A stretch of 17,943 bases of DNA from Aureococcus anophagefferens. Its lineage: Eukaryota; Sar; Pelagophyceae; Pelagomonadales; Pelagomonadaceae. The stretch is from positions 432,204-450,146 of the forward strand of contig NW_008705589.1 of the NCBI RefSeq assembly GCF_000186865.1, read 5' to 3'. Each line of letters opens with the position of its first letter. Position 1 is the stretch's first letter. A model generated the notes under the pieces. It made no database searches. It had not been told where the DNA came from and saw only the letters and a list, made by a program, of their open reading frames with translations. The position numbers were made by a program, and so were the translations under genes. Positions 1-7,600 of this stretch are shown piece by piece.

Positions 1-591
1 CCCCGACGGCAGTACGTCACCGTCCGCGAGGGCGGCGACGGAGCGCTGCTCCTCGACGCGTCCGCGGACGCGGCGCTCGACGCGCTCGCCTTCGAGCTCG
101 CGCCCTGCGCGGCGCCCGGCGGCGCCCCGACCCACCCGCTCGGCGGCCGCACGTTCAAGCTCCTCAACGTCTACGACGCCGGCGCCGGGCCCGAGAACGC
201 GTTCGTCGGCCGCGCGGCGGACGGCGGGCGCCTCCGCGCCGCGTACCACGAGGGAGACGCGATGCCGCTGACCCTCCTTCCCGTCGAGGGGCGGCCCCAT
301 GAGTACGTGCTCCGCGGCGGCGCGCCCGCCGCGTACGTCTCCTTCGCCGACGACGGCGGCTGGCTCCACGCGCGCTACGAGCGGCGGCGCGACGCCATGA
401 GCGTCAGGCTCCACCTACGCACGTCGAACAACGCCGGGACGTGCCGCGGCGACCAGTTCCTCCTCTCGAACGAGTTCAAGCCGTCCAAGTACGCCGGCAA
501 GTGGATATCGTTCTCGTCCAACGGGAACTGGCTCCGGTGCACCTACGACCGCGAGAGCGACGCCATGTCCGTGATGCTCTTCCCCGCGTAG
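1..591 (+). CDS. 3' part of an internally repeated protein of unknown function (partial)
   Basis: Reading frame 1 is open from the first base of the window to a TAG at 589-591, giving 196 residues of a protein whose start lies upstream. I do not recognise the family. The visible part consists of four diverged copies of one unit, with cores near residues 5-35, 68-94, 112-139 and 168-195. The shared pattern is an aromatic residue and V/I, a small polar turn rich in D, G or N, then W/R-L, a Tyr, charged residues and D-A-M followed by alternating hydrophobics. Copies 3 and 4 both carry YVSF or WISF, GGWL or GNWL, and DAMSV. Short alternating beta-like units of this size would suit a beta-trefoil or beta-propeller-like binding protein, but that is inference only. 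No signal peptide or membrane segment is visible in this part. Coding confidence is high because of the internal repeat and clean frame; function is unknown. Confidence 0.75.
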   Translation, partial: PRRQYVTVREGGDGALLLDASADAALDALAFELAPCAAPGGAPTHPLGGRTFKLLNVYDAGAGPENAFVGRAADGGRLRAAYHEGDAMPLTLLPVEGRPHEYVLRGGAPAAYVSFADDGGWLHARYERRRDAMSVRLHLRTSNNAGTCRGDQFLLSNEFKPSKYAGKWISFSSNGNWLRCTYDRESDAMSVMLFPA

Positions 592-1282
592 GACGATGTC
601 CAAGAGGGCGCGGAGAACGTGGAGAGATACAGTTTCCATTTCCCATAGCAGCACACAGTTCTAGCGAGTCCGAAGCTTGGTCATTGTCTCATTGTCTTCA
701 CAGGCAGTATTACTTGTGCCCCCCCTCTCTCTCAAGAGGGGGAATCGCAGGGCCTAGGTTCCATCGCCTTAGATGGATTCTTCTTTCTGTCATTGGACCT
801 CGTGACTTTCTCTTTCCTGTCCGGAAGTCGATCAGACTGTCAAAGTTCTTCGCCTTGCCCGGCACTCAGGCTGGGTTCCGTCATACGATGAATAACGTGA
901 TTCCCGGTACAATTTCAGGGCTGCGCTCGGCCAAGATATGCCAGAGCCCGGCCGCTTGATACCTAGCCACGTCTTGTAGGGGTTAGTTCAAAAAGCTGGG
1001 CTAAAACATTCCCAGGTCCATGGGCACAAGTGCACGTGATTAGCCTAGTGACTCCCTCTTCATGGGCATGGCTAGGCCCGCTGGCGAGCGTCATATTTCA
1101 CCCGCCGGCGACTCGGGCCCATGACATATAGGAAATGAGCCGTAGTGATTATAATTGCCCAACGTATATATCATAAACGATGCGAGCCATTCGTTTTAAA
1201 GTTTGCATCTTCTTCAATATTGGCTGCGCACTCACAGCCATTCATATCCCAAAGTTCATCGAGCCCAGTGAAGTTTATTCCG
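592..1282. other. Intergenic region between two convergent genes, with two small hairpins
   Basis: No convincing gene is seen. Base composition is visibly more AT-rich than the flanking genes. Two perfect short inverted repeats occur close together: 721-742 (8-bp arms CCCCCTCT and AGAGGGGG, 6-base loop) and 760-777 (6-bp arms TCCATC and GATGGA, 6-base loop). They could be transcript 3'-end structures of the upstream gene. An open frame across 441-959 is only a shadow that starts inside the upstream gene. Confidence 0.5.
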
Positions 1283-2443
1283 TCAAGGGTTAGTTTTGCT
1301 TATGAGGGGCTCCGCCGCGGGCTTCGGGCTCGGCGCGGCGTCGGTCTCCTCGGGCTCGGGTACGACCACCCAGAGCCCGTAGTAGATAACAGCTCCGAGG
1401 ACGAGGGCGAAGAGGGCCGCGAGCTGGCACCACGAGTCCGGCGTTGTCCAGGAGACGCCGAAGAAGGCGTCAAAAGCGTAGTGCGCGACGAGCTCCGTGA
1501 GCCAGAGGAGTGGGATGAGCGCGACGCCAGAGATGGCGGTCCAGATTGCGCCCATATCCTTGACGAGGAGCGTCTCGAGGCTGTACCAGAGCAGCTTGGA
1601 TGCGACGAAGGCCGGGAAGAGCGCGGCCATGCCCGGCGTGCCTCGTATCGCGCCGAGCCACGCCCACCCGGAGTCGAGCACGCCGGCCGCGCCGAGCGCC
1701 GGGTAGGCGACGCCCGTGAGGAGGAGGAAACACGAGGCGCACACGACGCCGTTGAGGGCCAGCGCGGGGACCGCGTCGCCCCGCGCGGTGAGGACGCGCT
1801 CGTAGAGCACGTTCGTCCCCGCGTAGAGCGCGCCCATGGCGAAGGCGGCGCCGACGCCGATCGACGCGTCGGCCGAGAGCGACGCGAGGGCGCCGTCGTC
1901 GTCGCCGCCGCCGAGCGCCTCCTCCGCGCCGCCGACGACGAGCAGCGCGCCCGCGATGAGGCCGAGGCCCGCGAGCTCGTTCCGCGTCGGCGCCGCCCCG
2001 AGGTATGCGGCGCTCAGGGCCGCGCTCCAGAGCACCATGGACGCCGACGAGTCCAGCGCGACGACCGTCGCGGAGACTAAGAGCAGCGCGCAGCCCTGGA
2101 GCAACATATAACCCAGGTAGAGAGCGACGAACGGCGGCGCCTCGGACGTCGCGGGCCCGAGCCGCGCGAGGACGCCCCGGGTCGATGCACCGCAGCACAG
2201 CTCGACGACGAGGCTCAAGGACGCGCCGAGGCTCGTCGCCCACGTCGTGAACAGGGCGATCTCGACCGTCGACGCCACGCTCGTCCCCAGCGACCGCTTC
2301 AGCTCCAGGACCACCGCCGCCGTCGTCGTCCAGGACACGGCCCCGAACACCGTCGCCAAAAAAAATAAGGGCCAGCCGTAGCGCCGCCCCGCCCCCCCCT
2401 CCTCAATTGGCCGCTCGTCGTCGTCGTCGTCGTCGTCGTCCAT
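1283..2443 (-). CDS. Multi-pass transporter of the drug/metabolite transporter (EamA / SLC35F-like) type
   Basis: A single-exon 386-residue protein read from ATG at 2443. It opens with a run of eight Asp residues, encoded by a GTC-type trinucleotide repeat at about 2416-2442, followed by about ten hydrophobic segments. Clear ones are around residues 24-47, 61-83, 103-128, 136-150, 157-172, 195-215, 228-250, 265-285, 300-318 and 345-362. Ten helices with a short charged tail is the classical size and layout of DMT-superfamily carriers, and the stretch SSASMVLWSAAL followed by ELAGLGLIAGALLVV resembles the conserved fourth and fifth helices of SLC35F/EamA proteins. The substrate cannot be named. 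The protein probably sits in an endomembrane or plastid envelope, but no clear targeting peptide precedes the acidic start. Upstream DNA (2444-2500) is strongly AT-rich, consistent with a promoter. Confidence 0.8.
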   Translation of the reverse strand: MDDDDDDDDERPIEEGGAGRRYGWPLFFLATVFGAVSWTTTAAVVLELKRSLGTSVASTVEIALFTTWATSLGASLSLVVELCCGASTRGVLARLGPATSEAPPFVALYLGYMLLQGCALLLVSATVVALDSSASMVLWSAALSAAYLGAAPTRNELAGLGLIAGALLVVGGAEEALGGGDDDGALASLSADASIGVGAAFAMGALYAGTNVLYERVLTARGDAVPALALNGVVCASCFLLLTGVAYPALGAAGVLDSGWAWLGAIRGTPGMAALFPAFVASKLLWYSLETLLVKDMGAIWTAISGVALIPLLWLTELVAHYAFDAFFGVSWTTPDSWCQLAALFALVLGAVIYYGLWVVVPEPEETDAAPSPKPAAEPLISKTNP

Positions 2444-3089
2444 TTAGATCTATATTATTACATTATTATTGCTCGATATAATATCTAAACAACCATAGGG
2501 CTAGAGCGCCCCATAGAAGTATTTATTTATTCTTTCTGGCCGCCGGCCGTAGTATGTCATAGAGGTCCTCCGTCGACCGCGCGCGCGTGGGTCGACCACC
2601 GGACGGAAATCGTGGCAAAATTGTTGAATTATGTCCCCGGCCAAGCCGGCCCATCGGGATAGCGCGCTAATCGTATCGATTGAGAGATTTCAAGGGTGTG
2701 GGGTCGCCGGTTTGGGTCGGAAGTCGTAATTAAATGTTCAACAAAACGCTGACTTGAAGGGAAATATCACCCCAGAGTATTCGTTTTCAGATTTTGTTTT
2801 CGGCCTTGTACAACGGCCGCCCGCTCATGTCTTCCGCACGCCCACGCCCCGCGCGTCGCCGTGTCCTCGACCGCCGAGACCGAGACGCATGCTGCACCTC
2901 GCTGCTGACAGTCGCCCAATCAGGATAGCCTCACGTAATTCATTTGTTCATAGAAGCCACGACGATTCGCTACAGCTCGGCTGGAAATAACAGTCAACTG
3001 GATTTTTGTCGGCGAGGCAACGCTCGCTGTCACGCCCCCCAGGACCACCTTCCCCGAGTTAGAGACCGGCGGCCACATATGCAAGCAAC
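2444..3089. other. Intergenic region: promoter side of the transporter and 3' side of the oxygenase
   Basis: No gene is supported here. The first 70 bases are AT-rich with TATA-like words and an imperfect palindrome whose ends read TAGAT and ATCTA, immediately before the transporter start codon. Around 2574-2598 an inverted repeat (GTCGACC and GGTCGAC flanking a CG-alternating stretch) is visible. The rest is unremarkable mixed sequence. Confidence 0.4.
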
Positions 3090-4049
3090 CTACAGACAGA
3101 CGACGTTGAAGACGACGGCCGTCCGGCCGTCCGCGTCCACGGGCGGGACCCAGTGCCGGAGCCAGCCGACGGGCGCGAGGATGAGGTCGCCCGTCTGCGG
3201 CTCGACGTGGTGGCGCGTCTCCGCGAGCGGCCCGACGAGCGCCGGGTCGTAGGTTTCCCAGCGCTCGCGCGCGGGCGTCCCGAGCGAGTCGTCGTAGCAG
3301 AAGCGCGTCCCCTCCGGCGCGTCGACGTAGAAGATCGCGCCGTAGAAGTCGTCGTCGTGGACGTGCGGGTTCGTCCACGCGCCGCGGTCCTGGACGTTCG
3401 CGAAGAGCTCCTGAACGACGCAGGACCGCCGCGCCTCTCCCAGGCTCGGCAACACGACGTCCGCGATCGCGGCCGTCACCTCGCGCGCGAGGCGGCAGAG
3501 CGCGTTGCCGTCGCTCGCGCCGAGGTCGCCGGGCAGCATGCTCTGGGCCGCGCCCGCGAGCCAGCGCGGCGCGAGGAGGCGCCGCTGCGACGGGCAGGGC
3601 AGGTACGTCTTCGACGTCCGCGTCCGCGGCGCGTCGCCGTCGTCGCAGGTCCCGAAGTAGACGCACCACTCGTTCGCGCGAAAGTCCAGCGCCGCGACGG
3701 CCGTGCGCGCGTCCTCGACGAACTCCGGCAGCCGCCGCCGGAACAGCAAACCGTCCGCGACCGCCGCGCCGTCAGGTCCGTCGACGAAGTCTGCCCGCGG
3801 CCCGCAGTCGCCGCTCGACGGATTCGATGGCGGGGCGGGCAGCGTCGTCGCGTTCCTGTCGCGGCCCAAGGGCGGCAACGGCGGCACCAAGGCCGCCGCA
3901 TCCGCACCGAGGACGCCGCTCGACGGATTCGACGGCGCTGAGGTCGCGTTCGTGCCGCGACCAGGACTCAAACCCGGCGACGGCGGCGCCAAGGCCGCCG
4001 CACCCGCGCCGAGGACGAGTGCAGCGGCGATTGCGACCATGCGTCGCAT
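3090..4049 (-). CDS. Secreted or lumenal 2-oxoglutarate/Fe(II)-dependent oxygenase
   Basis: A single-exon 319-residue protein. Residues 1-21 form a typical signal peptide (two Arg, then an Ala/Leu core). Residues 22-85 are a Pro/Ser-rich linker. The C-terminal part (about 205-319) matches the putative 2OG-Fe(II) oxygenase family of the 2OG-FeII_Oxy_5 type. It has NPHVHDDDFYGAIFYVDAP, with candidate metal ligands His229, His231 and Asp232. It also has GWLRHWVPP, giving the distal His299, and RTAVVFNV, where Arg309 is placed to bind 2-oxoglutarate. These enzymes hydroxylate or otherwise oxidise an unassigned substrate using O2 and 2-oxoglutarate. The signal peptide and two N-glycosylation sequons (Asn-Ala-Thr at 34 and 66) suggest secretory-pathway residence. 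Several Cys residues in the catalytic part fit that. The gene is divergent from the VPS9 gene. Confidence 0.82.
   Translation of the reverse strand: MRRMVAIAAALVLGAGAAALAPPSPGLSPGRGTNATSAPSNPSSGVLGADAAALVPPLPPLGRDRNATTLPAPPSNPSSGDCGPRADFVDGPDGAAVADGLLFRRRLPEFVEDARTAVAALDFRANEWCVYFGTCDDGDAPRTRTSKTYLPCPSQRRLLAPRWLAGAAQSMLPGDLGASDGNALCRLAREVTAAIADVVLPSLGEARRSCVVQELFANVQDRGAWTNPHVHDDDFYGAIFYVDAPEGTRFCYDDSLGTPARERWETYDPALVGPLAETRHHVEPQTGDLILAPVGWLRHWVPPVDADGRTAVVFNVVCL
3810..4013 (-). repeat. 102-bp in-frame tandem duplication in the oxygenase linker
   Basis: Residues 13-45 and 47-80 of the oxygenase are two diverged copies of a 34-residue unit: LGA, G or D, AAAL, PP, a Pro-rich stretch, GR, NAT, then NPSSG. 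Each copy brings one Asn-Ala-Thr glycosylation sequon. Length and phase (102 bp) keep the frame open. The first copy overlaps the signal peptide hydrophobic core, so the duplication also copied part of the targeting signal. Confidence 0.8.
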
Positions 4050-4265
4050 TGCAAGCGAGAGCCCGCACGCGTCGGCGTCGAGCTCAGTGTTCTTGAGGTG
4101 GGCTGAGGTGTCGAAATTCTTCGGTAATTACATGTAAGTAATCTTAAGTACTGGGCTGCACGGCGCGGCGGGCTCCACGGGCGCCTCGGCGCCGCCCTCC
4201 ACTGGCCCTCCATCAACTGGCGGCACGAGCTGCTGGCGTTCGGCACCGAGGGGGGAGTTCGTGGT

Positions 4266-4337
4266 GGGTGGGCCTTGAGGCTCACTCTACCTACCCTTTA
4301 TGCCAATTATTATCTTGATTGACTAGAAAGCTACTTT
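4266..4337. repeat. 72-bp direct repeat, copy A
   Basis: This stretch is identical base for base to 4551-4622, with a period of 285 bp. It is AT-richer than the nearby genes. Both copies lie in the divergent region between the oxygenase and VPS9 genes. Confidence 0.9.
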
Positions 4338-4550
4338 GTACAGGTAATCTTCGATTAGCCAGGAAAGTAGCGCCCAAAGGAGAGAGAGAGAATGAGCTGC
4401 TATTTATTATTGCAGCCCAGTCGATACTCGCTCCTTATGCTCCTATCTGGCCGGCGTTGCTGAAGCTGCCCGCCGGCGGAATTCTTTCTCCCCGTGGCCA
4501 GCCGAACCTATTTTAGAGAGAGGGAGTTTAGGTAGTAAACTAGGGTAGTG

Positions 4551-4622
4551 GGGTGGGCCTTGAGGCTCACTCTACCTACCCTTTATGCCAATTATTATCT
4601 TGATTGACTAGAAAGCTACTTT
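4551..4622. repeat. 72-bp direct repeat, copy B
   Basis: Exact copy of 4266-4337, ending 74 bp before the VPS9 start codon. AGGGTAG at 4542-4548 and CTACCCT at 4576-4582 form an inverted pair across the left edge of this copy. The 213 bp between the copies (4338-4550) carries no convincing gene. Confidence 0.9.
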
Positions 4623-4696
4623 TCCGGGCTGGTGTATGCCTGGTGGTGGCCCCCTCTGGTTCGGCAGCCCACACAGGAGATGGCAGACCGCGTCTC

Positions 4697-7600
4697 ATGG
4701 AGTTCCTGAGCGATTGGCTCGGCGGCCGGCAGCGACGCCTCGAGTACGAGTCGGAGGAGCTGCTCTTTCTCTACATCCTGCGGACGCAGCATGCGTCGGT
4801 GTGGCGGGAGGCCCTGAGGCGCGGGTGCGTCGTCGTCGCGCCGCGGTCCGCGAGCCTCAACGCGGAGCGCGCCGTGAGCGGCTTCGAGGCGGGGGCACAC
4901 GTGCTCGTGCCGCGGGGCGCCGTCGACGGGCGCGGTGGCGGGGACGGCGGGTCCTTCGTGCCGCTCTGCGGCGACGCGCGCTCAGACGTGTCCGTCGTCG
5001 GGGTGGACGGGGTGATTCAGGTTCGCTTCCACTCGAGACCTCTCCGCGCACGTGTTCCAGAAAAAGGATCCACGCTTCGAGAGGGCGTCGAGCGCGCGAT
5101 CGCTCGTCCAAACACGAGGCGACGCGAGCGGACGCCGACCGAGATCGGAGCCTCGGACGTCGGGACGTTCTCGCCCTTTCCGTCTCCAGGTCCGTCGTCG
5201 GGTCCGAGCTCGTCGCGTCGGGCCCGGCCTACGGGCCGGCGCCCCGGCGCGTCCGCATCGTCGGCGTGGAGGACGTGGCCATCCCCGCGCCGCGCGGCGG
5301 CGCCGCGGCCACGGCGCCGCGCGGCCCGATGCGCGTGATCCGCGCGTCGATGCCCCTCGTCGGCGGCATCGCGGCCCCCGACGAGGCCGACGAGCTCTCC
5401 GGCGCGCACGTGAGCCGGCTCGTCGCGCTCCTGCGCTGCGAGCCCGAGCTCGAGGGCTGCTTCCGCGAGCTCGACGCGTTCGCCGCGGACGTGGCGCTCG
5501 CGCGCGGCCGCGCCCGACGCGCCGAGCCGGCGCGGACGTCCGGCCGGGACCGCGCTCGACCGCGCGCCGTGCGTCGCGCAGGTCGCCGACGCGCGGCCCG
5601 ACGGCGGCCTCGAGGCCATCTCGCCGTCGCTGGAGGCCGCGACCTTCGCCATGTGGCGCCGCGGCCGCGACGGCCTCCTCGCGGCCGGCGCGGGACGCGC
5701 GCTCGGCGTTGACGGCGAGACGGCCGCGCCGCGCCGCGCGGACACCGGATGTTCTCGAAAAGACTTGAACATGAGAATGCCCGAGCTCGTCGACCAGGCC
5801 TTTCGGCTCTCCTTCGAGAGCTCGACGAGAGAACACAACTCGTCCAAAAAGCAGCCGAAACGACGTCGACGTGACGGCGTTTGAGAGTTTCAAAGTTTGG
5901 TCAGCACCCCCCGAACCACTGATTCCTTTCACACAGGCGCTGCGGGTGTCGCAGGTCGTCGAGACCTACCTCCTCCGCGCGCTCCACGACGTCGTTTACC
6001 CCTGGCTCCTGCGGCGCTGCGCGCGTGACGAGCAGCGGCTCCTGGGCGCGCTCATGCGCCGAAAACGACCGGTGAGCTGGGAATTCCTGGCCAGACTTCG
6101 AACCTCTCTTATCTCCGTCGAATCGAAGTCGTTTCGGCTGACTTTTGGACGCGTCGTCTTTTCTCGTCGAGTTCTCGACGGACAGCGAAACGCGGTCGTC
6201 GAGCCGGTTCGAATCATCTCACAGTGAAGTCGAGTTGAATTCTTTTTGGCTCAGGCGCGCTCCGCGACGCGCGGACGGGCCGGCGGCGCGCCGCGCCGGA
6301 CGCGGCCGGCGAGTCGGACCCGCTCGGCCGACCATACCATCGGACCGCTCGACCTCGGTCGCCGAGGTCGCGGCCAACGCGCGTACGAGTCTCTCGTCGC
6401 GCGCTCGAGCGCCCACCCCCCTGTCACGCCCTTCGGCGAGGTCGCGCCCGGCGCAGGCGGCGCGACGTCCGCGTGCCGCGCTACGCGTGCGACCTCGACG
6501 CGGCGACGCGCGCGGCCGCCGAGGGCCTCCGCGCCGCCTCGTCGCCCCTCGACAAGCTCCTCGGCATGAAGCGGGTCACGGCCTGTGTGCAAATCAACCT
6601 CTGGTTTGGGACGTCCCGACCAAACTTCAAAATTCTCCAGCTCGGTCAAATCGAAGTCTTTTTGGCTGATTTTTGGACGAATCGTTGGCTCTTGTCGAGC
6701 TCTCGAAGCACAGCAGAAGTTATCGTGTCGAAACTGTCGAATGAGATCACATCGAATTCGGGTTGCAGATCTGATTTGCACACAGATCACGGCCGAGCTC
6801 ACGCGCGACGTCGAGCGCACCTACGAGCGCCGCCTCCGCCTCCGGGACGCGGGTGCGCCCGCGCCCGCGCCGCCGGAGCTCGCGACTGACGACCTCATCG
6901 ACCTCATCGTCCACCTGCTGGTGCACCGCGCCGTCCGAAGCGCCGACGCCGCCGGGTCCCGGGGGCGGCAGCGGCGCGCGCGCGCGGGGGGGGTGGCTGG
7001 CGGCTGCGCGGCGGCTCCTCCGCGCCGCCGGCGCGAGGCCCCGGGCCCCGGCGCAGGTCTCGCACCGCGACGCGTCGTCCGTGCCGCGCGGCCCCGCGCC
7101 CGAGCCGCGCGGCCCGCGCACGCGCCGCGCGCAGGAACCTCCCCACGGACCTCAAGTACGTCCAGATGTTCCACTTCGTCGAGGTCTCGACGAGCGCGCT
7201 CCCGGGCCAAACTTAAACGACGTTCGAGCCGACCTCAATGCGCGCGTATTCGAACGAGTTCGACAACTGTTCTTCGCGGTCCGTCACGAGCTCGACGAAA
7301 GAAACGACTCGAAAAATCGGTCGAAGCGACTTCGATTTGACCGAGATGGAGACGCTTAAAGGTTGGCCGGACGCCCCCAGCTCACTGGTCGTTCTTGGCG
7401 CAGGCGCGCTCGGCTTCTTCCTCTCCAACTTCGAGGTGGCCAATGACTTTCTCCTCGACCGGGGCCGCGACGAGCCGCGGCCCCCGGCGAAGCTCCTCGC
7501 GCCCGACCGCGCGGCGCCCCTCGCGCCGCCGCTCTCCGCGGAGGAGGGCGTGGATCGCATCCTTGCCGCTTCGACGCGGTCGTTCGAGGACGCCGAGGCC

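Larger units (their letters stand above)
4050..4696. promoter_or_regulatory. Divergent intergenic region between the oxygenase and VPS9 genes
   Basis: This 647-bp region separates two head-to-head start codons and should hold both promoters. It contains the 72-bp direct repeat pair and a small inverted repeat (GCTGC and GCAGC around 4396-4414). A CAG at about 4674-4676 just before the VPS9 ATG could be a 3' splice site of a 5'-UTR intron; this is not demonstrable from sequence alone. Confidence 0.5.

Noticed and set aside
441..959. A 172-codon plus-strand frame
   Set aside because: Its first part is a shifted reading of the repeat protein and the rest is non-coding sequence with no domain.
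1145..2080. A 311-codon plus-strand frame opposite the transporter
   Set aside because: It is the antisense shadow of a clear multi-pass membrane protein.
4266..4622. A miniature LTR retrotransposon
   Set aside because: The 72-bp direct repeats lack TG...CA ends, and no primer-binding site, polypurine tract or flanking target duplication could be seen. Kept only as a direct repeat.
6956..7134. An eleventh introner in the VPS9 gene
   Set aside because: The size is right, but the left and right octamers agree at only 3 of 8 and the family core is not recognisable, so it is listed as an ordinary intron.
4990..7403. Nucleosome-length spacing of the VPS9 introners
   Set aside because: Exon lengths between insertions (28, 59, 109, 118, 170 bp and more) show no regular period in this small sample.
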